43,098 nucleotides of DNA from contig SSNU01000239.1 of NCBI GenBank assembly GCA_012064415.1, positions 1-43,098 of the forward strand, in the 5' to 3' direction. A program made the position numbers and the translations under genes. Position 1 is the stretch's first letter. Every line of letters starts with the position of its first letter. The stretch comes from Gyrodactylus bullatarudis. Taxonomy: Eukaryota; Platyhelminthes; Monogenea; Gyrodactylidea; Gyrodactylidae. Positions 30,600 through 40,874 of the stretch are shown here, one piece after another. Under the pieces are notes generated by a model, which worked only from the letters and a program-made list of their open reading frames with translations, was not told where the DNA came from and searched no databases.

Positions 30600-32150
30600 T
30601 GTGTTTATTTTATTTTAATTGAAAAGAACGTCGACGATGAAGAGTTCATTATTTTTAAAATAACACTACTAATGAACTAGATTTTCAATTGAATGTTGAT
30701 ATTTTTGTACGTTGCCTCCTCCTTAAATCATTTCTAAACCCATCAACTTTAATTATAAAACTATAGTTTATAACTATTGCATATCTGCCAAAATCTATTT
30801 CAAGACAATACCTCGAATCACAGAGGGAGATTTTCGAGATGCTGCATTAAATCCTGAAGTAATACTTGAGAATAATCGTTCGAAATTGGGCTTATGAAAT
30901 CTTACAAAAAAATTCAGCAGACAAAAAAGAGAAGTCATGAGACTCGATTCAATTTTAAAAATTCAAGAAAATAAATTTTATTCTTAAAAAAATACATAAT
31001 TCTCAAAGAAGAATTTAAAATAAAGCACGTTGCACGTAGTCAAAATGTCAATCAAGGGCAATAAAAGCAAAATTTGATTGGTATATATTTACTGTTTTAC
31101 ATCACTTTTGGTCCATGGAAATGAACTCACCTTACTTCTAGCCTATTTTGTGATTCAGTTCAAGTTATTATTAATTATAATTAATAATAAAATAATTATT
31201 TTCAACCCAAATTGGTATTAATTAGCGGAAATTTATGTCATATCATGATACCAATCTGATCAATGAAATTATGACCTATATACACGCCTTCATGAACAAT
31301 ATAAAAAAATGACCTGCATATGCTCTTATAACTTTTTATATGAATCCTTACAATCCAATTGATTATAACAAAGTGGTGATGATGCTTTGAGAAATGCACA
31401 TGTGGTTTTTCAATATATCTCCTTTCTATATAATTCCAAAAAGTGGTATTTGTGTAAAATATGAGTTTTAGATGCTCTAATAATAACTATGAATTATTAC
31501 TCACAGTAAAATAGTTCATCCGTTTCGAATTATGACTGCTTGAAGATAAAATCTTATACAAGTATCACTTTTAATATTTGCATAAAGTATCGAGGACTTG
31601 AAAAAATCTTTTGTTTTGAGACAAGTAAAATGAGATCCTCTTCAATAAAATTCAGTTGAAACAAGAAGAGAGAAAGGAGCAAATATTTCTTCAAGGGAAA
31701 GAAAAATTTTCAATGAAATGAAGCTCCTTCCCATATAAATGAGATCAAACAAAATAAAAAGCAATATTTGTTATTAATATTTTTCGTAAATTTGGATCAT
31801 GTCATACTCTGTGATTCATGGAATTCAGCCTGAAGCTATATTTTTCAACAATCATTGAATATTCACGTGATCAATTTGGAATTTTTACCTAGCTAATTTA
31901 AAGATTCTTACAAAAAACCGAGAACTCGAATTTAATGAAAAAATTAACTTTCAAGTTTGTGCCAAATTTGAACTTTGAGTTGAAATTTTATTAGAAAATC
32001 ATAAATTGTATGGGTAGAGTAGCTGACAGAAAATGGTATATCCTGAATAAGATTTTGGAAATCAAGCGTGTGAAATTCAAATATAGATCTCATGATACTT
32101 TTAACTGCTTGCAAATCAAAGAAATTTGGATGATTCAATATCATGAATAA
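30600..32150. other. No recognised gene; degenerate PLE end near 31.4 kb
   Basis: AAAGTGGTGATGATGCTTTGAGAAATGCACATGTGG at 31370-31406 is a weak match to the PLE CACTGATGATGCTTTATGAAATGTACATATGG block, followed by ATATCTCC. Otherwise AT-rich with no coding signal; the minus frame at 31944-32216 is probably a shadow of the plus frame below. Confidence 0.4.
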
Positions 32151-32321
32151 AGAGTTCATCAAAAATTTTATGATGATAATCGGTTTCCTAATTGTTATCC
32201 TAGAGACCAAAATCATCGGATAGTTGAACCTTTAGACCCCGATGAAAATTTTAAAACATGGGAAATTCCGGGCGGGAACAATATAGGTCGCTTATTATCA
32301 AATTTTATTTACTTCAAGTAG
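32151..32321 (+). CDS. Exon-like open frame upstream of the HSRW-family gene
   Basis: A 56-codon stretch between stops reads RVHQKFYDDNRFPNCYPRDQ, NHRIVEPLDPDENFKTWEIP and GGNNIGRLLSNFIYFK. The composition (P, D, W, G, N) is protein-like, and local GC rises in ATTCCGGGCGGGAACAAT. It has no ATG of its own near the start. It lies 200 bp before the HSRW-family exon on the same strand, so it could be an upstream exon of that gene, but I do not recognise it as the usual N-terminus of that family and see no good donor site. Confidence 0.35.
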   Translation, partial: RVHQKFYDDNRFPNCYPRDQNHRIVEPLDPDENFKTWEIPGGNNIGRLLSNFIYFK

Positions 32322-32528
32322 AAAATATCCTAAAATCTCAAAGTCCCCACTCCATCATAACTGAAAATTTACTTTCGACATCAAAAATAAAATTTGATTT
32401 CCCATAATTAGGAAAACAATAAAATTAGTAAAATTTAAACATCATTTATATGTTTTAAATAACCAAATAGTTGAAAAAATTATACAGTTACAAAGAAATG
32501 AATAACGAAATAGATCTTCAAAATTTAG

Positions 32529-33527
32529 AATCCTTCAATAGACATGGATTATTATCTGAAGACAAGCAGAGGACCTCAAGACGAAGAATTATCCAATTTT
32601 ATCAGAAATAATTCAATCGGAACTCTTTGTCATTCACGATGGACTATATTAGCCAGTAGAATACTGAGGTTATATGTTTCAAGAAGAAATCCATCGACAG
32701 GACTCAGAATGATGGCAGAATTTGTTGTTCAAGTGTATGTTCCTAGTTCTTTTGAAGTAAGACACAAGTCTTCTATTTATGCACCAGCAAATTTTTACAA
32801 CATGATTCGAGTTGAAAATTTCCCACATGTAATTATTAAAAAATTAGGCAAAATAGCCTTACAGAACAATTCATTTATGGCACATCCTGAAATAATTCTT
32901 CTATCAATGTCGAGAAGTGAAGATTTACCAATAAGGCAAGAAGCACAAAGACTACTTGGTAATGCTGTAAATGGACTGAGAATTTATGCAAATCCCCAGC
33001 TAAACTTCAATGCTGATAGCTTTTACGAGTTGGTGGATTTTAATCAAATACAGTATTGTGTTCTTCAAGGCATAAATTTCATTGAAGAAAGAGCTCTCAA
33101 CGTGCCATTGCCGTGCTCAAACACTCAAGGTATTGAAAGATTAATTTGTGATTATAAAAAATCTCTCAAACTTGTCAAAATATTTGAAAATGCCAACCAT
33201 GTCACAGATGCAAAAATCAAAGCAAGAGCTCTTCCAAGAATAAATTTTAATCCATTTTTAAATGTAAGTTTTATTTGTTCAATAACTTAAAAATTTTATA
33301 TTTGATTATAATTTCAACTATAGAACTTGGTCCAAAATCCTGATATAATTTTACAAGAAAATGAAAATTTTGTCATCGAAGATGAAGAAATAGAGGAAGC
33401 TAATAATCCGCAGGTCTTTATTTACAACGTAGAAAACCTAGATGATTTCGATGTAAGCGTTATTACATTTTTTATAAAATTTTTGTATTATTAACATAAT
33501 TTTTAGGATGCTGCAGTAGAGAATTGA
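32529..33527 (+). CDS. Spliced gene of an uncharacterised invertebrate family (HSRW...ILRLYVS)
   Basis: Three exons by eye: 32529 (or ATG 32544) to 33263, 33324-33452 and 33507-33527. The introns of 60 and 54 nt begin GTAAG and end TATAG or TTTAG. All phases agree, giving 289 residues from Met 32544. Motifs in order: LCHSRWTILASRILRLYVSR (residues about 28-47), FVVQVYVPSSFEV, NNSFMAHPEIILLSM, LPIRQEAQRLLGNAVNGLRI, NPQLNFNADSFYELVDF, LPCSNTQGIERLI, then an acidic tail encoded by exons 2-3. From memory this matches the C-terminal half of abundant uncharacterised arthropod/cnidarian proteins (GxLNHSRWLTTASR, ... HPE..L, ... CH.Q.VER). Function unknown; probably mobile-element-linked. Those proteins have several hundred further N-terminal residues, including a DQKYL.. 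lead-in that PSIDMDYYLK may echo. A TTTAG at 32524-32528 is a possible acceptor. No internal stop: the best-preserved gene here. Confidence 0.72.
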
Positions 33528-33559
33528 TTTTCTCTCATCGAAATTTTATCAGTCCCCAG

Positions 33560-33760
33560 ATTCTGTTGAGCCGGCCACATTAATTTTAATTAATTAAAAC
33601 ATTAAAATTTCTAAATGAATATCTCAAGATCCTATCGAGCCAGTCCAGTCAGCAGATAATTTCTATTATATAAATGGTGAAACAATTCAGGAACTGACGT
33701 TTCAAAACCTATTTTAATTCTGTCAAATCTATCAAGACTAGTTTCTGTTGAGCCGGGCCA
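33560..33760 (+). repeat. Three spaced copies of an AG-preceded TTCTGTTGAGCC(GG)GCCA motif
   Basis: ATTCTGTTGAGCCGGCCA at 33560-33577, ATCCTATCGAGCCAGTCCA at 33629-33647 and TTTCTGTTGAGCCGGGCCA at 33742-33760. Each is immediately preceded by AG. The motif is GC-rich against an AT-rich background and lies downstream of the HSRW gene. Confidence 0.6.
33619..33717 (+). CDS. Small exon-like open frame between the repeats
   Basis: 32 codons read ISQDPIEPVQSADNFYYING then ETIQELTFQNLF and a TAA. It has no ATG; a stop lies just upstream. Protein-like composition and the preceding AG suggest a terminal exon. Not recognised. It starts with the second copy of the spaced motif (encoding DPIEPVQ; the first copy in its corresponding frame encodes DSVEPA). 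Confidence 0.3.
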   Translation: MSQDPIEPVQSADNFYYINGETIQELTFQNLF

Positions 33761-33875
33761 AAAATTGTGGCTTATTTTTATTTATGGGAGAAAATATATT
33801 TCTTGCAGCTTTCTTTCTCTTCTCTTATGAAAAGATGATTGTAATTCAAACTAATTACAAATTTTCCTCCCATAG

Positions 33876-34146
33876 ATGACTACCCCTGAGAGAAGCTTTT
33901 CCTCCAAAGAAGCATTGAACAAGGCAGGCGTTAACCCTGCAGGATCTCCATCAAGCAGTCCGAGGAGAATGTTCTTACGAAGAGAGAAAAAGAATATTCT
34001 CTGCAGTCAATCCTGATGCAAAGAAGTTGTTTATAGCATCCCTGGATGCAAGGATGATTCCCCTGATAAACCCCTTATATGAGTTGACAATTGATCAACT
34101 CATTGAGAAAGCCAAAACTTTCTCTAACAATAATAAAAATAAATGA
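33876..34146 (+). CDS. Frameshifted or two-frame small gene, unrecognised
   Basis: TTTTCCTCCCATAG immediately before ATG 33876 is a strong splice-acceptor context. Frame A: MTTPERSFSSKEALNKAGVN, then PAGSPSSSPRRMFLRREKK, ending at TGA 34014-34016. Frame B (+1), open from about 33991, reads IFSAVNPDAKKLFIASLDAR, then MIPLINPLYELTIDQLIEKA and KTFSNNNKNK, ending at TGA 34144-34146. Both halves look coding and meet at the purine run AGAGAGAAAAAGAAT, so one protein of about 90 residues may have been broken by an indel there, or a shift may occur in translation. The serine/proline-rich start with RRMFLRREKK resembles a phosphorylatable basic linker. I cannot name a family. Confidence 0.45.
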
Positions 34147-35450
34147 ATTAGAAGAGGATGATTTTGATCTGAATAAATAATTTTCTATTCTTTATCTAAA
34201 GATTTTATTCATTGCTATAGTTTATTAAATCATCTGTTGGGCTACTAACTTCCAAAATAATTAAGTCGTTTCTTATTAAAGATTGAGACCAATTTTTATA
34301 TTTCAGATGAGAGAATGCTATATCAAGACTCTAGTTTCTTTGACCAGCATATAATCCGATCTAGTATTCTTCTGTGTCAAAATGAAGTTGATATAATATT
34401 TTAAATTATAATTAATCAAATCATTCGATTGTCAAAAATATTAAGGAATAAGCAGGCAGAGTAATAAAAGGAGGTTTTATAAGATGAATTTTGTGTTTGT
34501 TAATTCCAAAAGTGAAGATATCTTTGTATAACAGGATTTATTCTTTTCAGAATGGAGTGATACACTAAAAAACTGATATTAACATAAGAAATTAATTCTA
34601 GCTAACTTTATAATATTTTTGCTGTTGATAAATCTTATCGATACAAATTCGCAAATTAATTTATAAACTTTTCTTATTGAAAATTTTTTTTTTTATTTTT
34701 CTTAAACAAAATAAGGAATTTTTATTTAAGTATCGCGAAAATCAAAACCTGCGAACCATATTTCAATGTTAGTACTAAAATCATTTTAGCATTATGGGGA
34801 AACGATTTTATGAGACTTTTGAAAGCTTAAAGTAATCTACAATAGCATAGCAATTTTCTCATAAAAAATTTTTAAGATCTGAAATTTTCATCGAGGTCTA
34901 GTAGATAGGGTTAAGGTGATTGTATATTTGAATTCTACAGGTATGATTACTCGATAAAAGTATCTTACTTTTTACTCTGGAAAACGTTTCAAACAAAAAT
35001 CTAATTTCTTGAAAAAAGATATTGGATCAAGAATCTGTAGGATGTTTCGAATGTACCAGTTCGTTGATATTTTATGTTGATCTGGCCAAATTTGAGTATT
35101 TTTCTCGATCTTGAAAAATAGTCAAGATCAAGAAAAACTTGTATTTTTATGATCCCAAATCATTCTTCTCAGAAGCATCTAAGATAAAAATTAAGGCCAA
35201 ATTCGAAATCTACGAAAAATTTTGAACCAAATGGCCCATTTCTGCATGGAAATTTGATCTAGATCTGATGAAATAATGGGATTGAAATCAGTGAATCGAT
35301 AATTTTACGGAAAAAGTGAATTTTTTTGAAATGACCATTTTCAAAGTTTTCGTGGGTTCATTTAAGTGGTATTTTAAAAATGTAAACAATCACAAAAACA
35401 AATAACTTTTTCGAGAATATTTTCTTAATTTTTTCCCTAGCAACTTTAGC
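34147..35450. other. No recognised gene; contains dispersed repeat at 34795-34912
   Basis: The 34795-34912 block repeats 4862-4981 (see there). The remainder is AT-rich with no coding signal. Confidence 0.5.
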
Positions 35451-35525
35451 GTAAGATTTAGCCGAGTTGGCATAGTTTCTGCTTTTGAACTTAGAAAGGG
35501 CTGGTTCGATTCAAAGGTAAGGTAA
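35451..35525 (+). other. tRNA-like pol III box relic (possible SINE or tRNA pseudogene)
   Basis: TAGCCGAGTTGGC near 35460 fits the A-box consensus. GGTTCGATTCA near 35503 fits the B-box. The spacing of about 30 bp between them suits a tRNA without an intron. The acceptor and T stems do not pair, however (TAAGATT against GTAAGGT; T-stem with only two pairs), so it is not a functional tRNA. Confidence 0.35.
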
Positions 35526-35749
35526 ATATTTATTGAGATGATAAAAAATAGAAATTTACTCTTAAGTAATGATGTGTAATTTATGATACTAAAGTGATCT
35601 CAAGAAATATCAAAAATTTCAAAGTCGGAGTTTGGTCTGAAGAGAATCGACTAAAATAAAGCTTTATTTTTAACACTAGCATGACTTCGAGAATGTTAAC
35701 ATTGTTCTTTGATAGGAGTCAAATTTGTTGAAAAACATGTATTGAAATG

Positions 35750-36655
35750 TAAAAAAAATAATACAAAATCTAAAAGAATAATCGGTTTCTCTTCTTGAGT
35801 AAATAAATCAATATTTTGTGTTTCTTCCTTTCTTTCGATGGCAAAGATCAATTCTTCTTGGCATGGAAAGTATCAAATTATTTATTGTTGCTTGGCTAAC
35901 GTGATCTTGACCAAGAATTTCAACTTTTCTTATGATATCATCGCTGGAATTAATACCAGAAACCAAATACCACTTGTTCTTCAATATTCCGAAAAGATTC
36001 TCGATTGGATTCAAGTCCGGACTGTTTGCTGGGTAGCCTTGAAGAGAGGTTATTCGATTTTCTCGCATGAATTGTTGTGTCTAATAAATGTTGAAAATAA
36101 TAATCGGCTGAAACTTGGTTAGACAGTACTCTATATACAGTAGATTTCGAAGTACGCATCTCCCTTGCTATCTCTGAGACTTTCATATTTCTGGACTTTA
36201 ACAATTTGATGATTCGATGTTGCTCAGATGTTAAGCACATGATTATTTGTTTTTTGAATAAATGTAAAAAACAAATCAATTATTTTTGAGTTCTTATCGT
36301 TTGTTTAAAAAAAGTATAAACCGAATTTACGAACCTCAAACTTTGATGGAAAATGATGATAGTCTGATTGAGTAAACTAAGGTAATTTGAGACTTAAATC
36401 ATTGTGTATAGGAATTTTAGTGCCTTAAAATTATTTTAACAATCCAAATGGAGCAAGAAATGGTCCTTGGCGTTTGGTCTGATTATAGGCTCTTTTTGTC
36501 ATGCTATCAATTCGCTTAAATGAAATTTCGTTGAAGAAAATACACTCTATATTGCAATTCAGCGTATACACAAACCATAGGGGGTGGCGAGAACCTTTGA
36601 ATTTTACTTGGATAAAATTGTGAGTACATTCCCATCTTCATATTAACTAGCTTTA
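35750..36655 (-). mobile_element. Tc1-like element, minus-strand, internally deleted copy
   Basis: The right boundary near 36655 carries the end motif (complement of AATATAAAGCTAGTTAATAT, then GAAGATGGGAATGTACTCAC), identical in kind to 25026 and 26527. Transposase pieces lie at 36240-35808. Its opposite end cannot be recognised to the left of 35750. Confidence 0.75.
35808..36240 (-). pseudogene. Tc1-like transposase with catalytic core deleted
   Basis: Starting at the methionine matching MWLSSEK (here MCLTSEQHRIIKLLKSRNM, start about 36240), the helix-turn-helix KVSEIAREMRTSKSTVYRVL is intact. The sequence then passes directly from NQVSADYYFQHLLDTTIH to the C-terminal catalytic end, which reads in another frame: RENRITSLQGYPANSPDLNP with IENLFGILKNKWYLVSG, then DDIIRKVEILGQDHVSQATI and CHRKKGRNTKY-stop. 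The first two catalytic aspartates are gone. This copy keeps the about 33-residue C-terminal stretch that is missing from the 26.9-kb copy, so the two complement each other as references. The plus-strand frame at 35838-36122 is its shadow. Confidence 0.85.
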
Positions 36656-37884
36656 TATTAATTGCTTAAGCGATACGTACCTTCAATGGCACATCTGAAC
36701 TTAGAAGCGTTAATATCGACGAAGAGATAGTAAATAAAGGTTTTATAATAAAAACTCTTCTCCAAAGTCATACAAGATTTAAACCAGATATAGCAATCAC
36801 AGTGTTCTAAAAATCTGTTAATATAAAGAGAAAAATGTTAAGAAAATTGTGGTCAGTTTCAAATTTTTAGCTAGCTGCAAATTTACATGTTCTGAACTTC
36901 AAAATAAGAAAGTGACTAAAAAAGGATCACGATTAAACAAGGAAACTGAAATTTGAAACTGACCATTTTTTTCGTATTCAATTTCTTGAGGAAAAAAATA
37001 TAAAAATCGAAAAATACCATCTTCATATCATTTATATTAAACTAAATACATTTCAATAATTTTAATCAACAAGAAAAAACTACTTTTCCGGGAAAAGAAA
37101 AATTGAATTTATGATAGTTCTACCACAAAATAATACTGGTATGCGTTATGTGTGTTAGGTTGATGAAAGAAATTTTCGAACAAATCATTACAAAAGACTC
37201 TAAAAATATATATATATATCGTCACATAGAATCTCTTGTGGTAAGCGAGAGGAATCCGTTTTTAGTTTTTCTAGAATCCATTAACAAGCAACCGCTATTT
37301 CTCTTTATTTGCAATTTATTGTGTATTTTATCAAAAGAAATATTGTTTTTATTGTTAACATGCAAATTTACTTATAAAGAATACTAATGAATATCTGCTA
37401 TGGTTACAATAAAAAAGTCAAAAAATTTCAAGACAGAAATTAAAGTAATCAATAATGTTTATATAAAAAAGAAGATTCAAAGGCATTCCGCATGAAGTGA
37501 GGAATTTCAGCTCGAGAATAAAGAATGAAACCTATTTTTTTTTAAAAATTCAAATGCATAACTCTATTCATTGAGAAAGAAGGATTTCAAAAAAATGGCA
37601 AAAAATGTTGCAATTAAAATTTTGCGATTTTGCTCTCATGTCTTTCATCATCAAAGCACAACGAACGTGAAATTTGAAAAAGGGACATTCAAATGTGTAT
37701 GGTAGAGAAATCGCAAAAATTATGACATCACTAAGGGGAGAATTGAGGTGAAATTCATTACTTTATGTTACCTGGGTGAGATCAAAGGAAAAAATTAGCG
37801 AAACATCATTTGGATACTATATTCTAAAAATTACACGGTGTTACTAGTAAAAAGTTTAACTGATCTGCCAAAATGTATTGGTGT
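36656..37884. other. No recognised gene
   Basis: The 79-codon frame at 37148-37387 is hydrophobic and AT-driven, without motif; a short (TA)n run lies at 37208-37219. Nothing else supportable. Confidence 0.4.
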
Positions 37885-38292
37885 GTTCAAGATTTTCAAA
37901 ATGTAAATAGGTTTTTACACTTGATGAATACATTGTGGGTTTTTCTCAATTTACTAGTTAGTAGTTTGAGTAAGATTTTTTTGGCAAATTCGCAATAAAG
38001 CGTTAAAATTAAATGTCTTAATATCGCAAAATATTATTTTTCAAGTATTTTAGGTCTTGAAAAATTATTTTTTCGAGGCTATAACTAAAGTTGTTACGCA
38101 AATGGAAAACCTTTAAATCCTATTTCGTGTTTTTGGAGAAGGGGGTATAATACAGCTTGAATATTAATAGTATTTAGTAGCGTAATATAAAATTTTAGCC
38201 TACTCTAGTATTTAGGGTTAGAAAGAAAAATCCCACAATGTATTCATCAATTGTAAAAACCTATTTATGTTTTGAAAATCTCTATACCAGAG
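37885..38292. mobile_element. MITE of about 400 bp with inverted ends
   Basis: GATTTTCAAAATGTAAATAG, GTTTTTACACTTGATGAATA and CATTGTGGG on the left (about 37890-37945) are matched in inverse by CCCACAATGTATTCATCAAT, TGTAAAAACCTATTTATG and TTTTGAAAATC on the right (about 38232-38283). About 55 bp pair with few differences. The interior has no open frame. A target duplication is not evident. Confidence 0.8.
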
Positions 38293-38299
38293 TTATCTT

Positions 38300-39570
38300 A
38301 GCCTTATGATATAAATAGGAGAATTTAAGAGGATCGAAAGCTGTGTGACCGTAACTGAAATTCGAAATGTTCTATTCATTTTAGGATTCCTTGTAATAAA
38401 TCTATCTATAAGAATACTTTAGTTTAAAAGAAGTTAAGCTAACAAGCAATTGAAAATTTTCGATTTTCAGCCTCATAAAAATGTTAATCGATTTTAAATA
38501 AAATTTTACAAAATTATTATTACAGGTAAAAGCTCTGTAAAGTGACACGACTTGTGTGAAAATGGAAGTTGACTCTAAATATATAACAATCATCACATTT
38601 GGACCAATAGTATTCGAGTAATGTTAGGCCAATCAGAATGAAGAAATATTCTTCCTAAAAATTCCCAAAGCTCCAAAATTGTTTTTACTATCAGATTCCT
38701 AAATTTAACAATAGACTAATGAAATTTTCTAGATGTTCTTAATATATAAAATAATTTATATAAATTGAATTGTTATAACAGTGTTATAAAACCAAAAAGT
38801 GTAATGTTAAGGAAACTTACCACAGTTGCATTTATTTTATTTAAAATGTTAAAAAAATTTACATAGCTGCAGATATATTTAAGCAGCTTTTTAAAATTTA
38901 TTTTATAGGAATATTCATACCAAAAGGCTCAAATATTAATATTAAATATTTGTGACCTTCATCATCTGGAAAACTTTTCATAGAAAATTTCTTACGGAAC
39001 TTTTCTATAAGTTTTCCCTATCTGATTTTGAGTGAAGAATTTTTAAATAAATAAGGTAAATTCAGATATAACTATGAATACTTTTTAGTTCAACTGTTTT
39101 TAGGAAAATTAATAAATAAGCTATATGATGTTGTGTAATTTGTAAAACCAGTTTTTGACAGAACTTTTTAAAATAAATATTAAGAAAAGTATATTTAATT
39201 TGAATATAACTAACCTTTTTCCAATAACGAGGCTTTGAAATAGGTATAAATGATACTGCCAGTTACAATATTAGTTGCAATTATACAGAAATAGAAAAAG
39301 AATTTTTGGTAGAAAAATAATCTTCATGATTTTATGCAGTACAGTTAATTGATATTTATAAACCTTATTGACAAGAAGGTGAAAAATTCATTGAGGCCAT
39401 GTTTGTTTTGTATGGATTTTAAAAATTCCACAATTTCCCACTTTTTCAATCTTTGAGAAAAATTTCTTATTAACGATATAAAGTTTATATTATAGCCTTA
39501 TCTGTCAGTTCAGAAAAACTATAACCATCAACAATCCTTGTCTATGTAATCTATTTTATGCATTTTATTA
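38300..39570. other. AT-rich stretch, no recognised gene
   Basis: No coding signal or repeat that I can match. The 64-codon minus frame at 38402-38596 looks like chance. Confidence 0.45.
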
Positions 39571-39574
39571 TTTT

Positions 39575-39722
39575 CATTTACCTTTATCATATCTTTCATA
39601 ATTTGTAAAAGTCTTGCCAATGATAATGCTTTGAAAATTGTAAATTTGGTTTAATAATTATTAAATATTATTATTATTATAATATTTTTATACAATATTT
39701 AATATCTTTCAATTTTCTAAAA
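39575..39722 (+). repeat. Degenerate PLE terminal repeat
   Basis: TATCATATCTTTCATAATTTGTAAA, then GCCAATGATAATGCTTTGAAAATTGTAAATTTGG and TATCTTTCAATTTTCTAAAAT follow the order of the PLE end at 25830-25955. An ATTATT-rich expansion (39650-39690) interrupts it. Confidence 0.55.
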
Positions 39723-40165
39723 TAGCCAGTTACTAAAGTGACCATATCAGAAAAAAATCTATTTGGTGCTAAGCAGCCAGATTTTAAGGTCAATAGGGAT
39801 AGATTTTTCAATTTTCTCTGGAAATGAATTTTTGATTCGAATTAAATAAATTTTTGTCCAAAATTATTTTCTATTTAAGTGTAGTGATATGGTCAAAGTT
39901 CCATTTTTAGTAAAAAATCTCTCAAACTTGATATTACTTGCAGGGGCATTTGAGAAACTAGTATGTGTCCAAGGGGTGTTTATTCAGAATTAAGATGTTT
40001 TTAAATTGAAAAATCATATCTAGTATGTCCTTTTACAAAAGTGCATATAAAAGTAATTTCAGATTTAGTATGACCTGAGTTTTGTTTTTAAATTTAGCAT
40101 GTTTTTGGTCAAAATTAGTACGGATTACTAGATTTATTAATAAATAATCTGTTTTGTTTTCAAAC

Positions 40166-40423
40166 TTAGTATGCTTCATTTTTTGAAAGAAATCGGGAAT
40201 TTATTAAGTTATATTCATTGAATAAGTTACAGGGTTTGCAATGACAACAATCAGTAAATTTCGGTACCCGTATTTCTTTTTTGGTCGATGATCTGATAAA
40301 GTTTTTAATCATAAAGGAATATTTAAGGATCCAAAGAGGTTGGTGTCCGGAGATAAAGATAAGTGAATTATTGGAACCAAAGCTTGGATACAATGTGTGT
40401 ATTCTTTGGATTCTTTCAATCAA
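40166..40423 (-). CDS. 85-residue open frame inside the 953-bp element, unrecognised
   Basis: Minus-strand frame MIERIQRIHTLYPSFGSNNS, then GHQPLWILKYSFMIKNFI and KEIRVPKFTDCCHCKPCNLF, ending just inside the left inverted arm. The cluster CCHCKPC is a possible metal-binding or disulfide motif. Local GC is above background. I do not recognise the family. It may be an exon or relic of the element's own gene; the sequence just upstream (GTAAGTATACTAATTTTTG on the minus strand) resembles an intron start plus branch site. Confidence 0.35.
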   Translation of the reverse strand: MIERIQRIHTLYPSFGSNNSLIFISGHQPLWILKYSFMIKNFIRSSTKKEIRVPKFTDCCHCKPCNLFNEYNLINSRFLSKNEAY

Positions 40424-40552
40424 AAATTAGTATACTTACAAGTATTGATAAATATTTAGAGTGAGGTAGTAACAAACTTAGATAATAAAATTGGCTTATA
40501 ATCAGAGTTTTATTAGATTTTAATTTTAATTAAGCAGTTTTTGAGAATTTTT

Positions 40553-40874
40553 ATGTATAATCTAAGTAAATTTTTGGGAATTTTGAAAAAGGGTTCAACA
40601 TTCAACCATGGACTACCAGTTATTGCTGTGGACAAATTAAATCAGTTTGAATAGAACTTATGTATTATCGCTAAAGTGAAAAATTCCGAACTTATACTTC
40701 ACCAAATGAACCTAATCAAAGAAATTAATGAAGAGGCTCATGATGATGTAGCAAAAATACCAAGGAAAAATATTAATATTTCCTAACTCTTCGTTATAGG
40801 AACCTTCTACAACTGAATTCATTTCACGCTTTCCTAAAAAAAGGGGAAACGCTGTTAAAGTAAGATCACAGTAG
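40553..40874 (+). pseudogene. Two-exon small gene inside the 953-bp element, one in-frame stop
   Basis: ATG 40553 opens MYNLSKFLGILKKGSTFNHG, then LPVIAVDKLNQFE, a TAG at 40652-40654, and in the same frame NLCIIAKVKNSELILHQMNL with IKEINEEAHDD to 40747. A GTAGCA...TTATAG block of 52 nt (40748-40799) has intron form. After removal the frame continues EPSTTEFISRFPKKRGNAVK with VRSQ and stops at 40874, exactly at the inner edge of the right arm. Frame agreement across a block that is not a multiple of three supports a real intron. The internal TAG makes this copy a pseudogene, unless read through or unless it is a sequencing error. Family not recognised; a basic C-terminus (PKKRGNAVKVR) is present. 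Confidence 0.5.

Noticed and set aside
31944..32216. 90-codon minus-strand open frame
   Set aside because: Low-complexity hydrophobic translation; its end overlaps a plus-strand frame with better protein-like composition.
37148..37387. 79-codon frame resembling a membrane protein
   Set aside because: Hydrophobicity follows from T-rich codons (F, L, I); includes a TA microsatellite; no supporting context.
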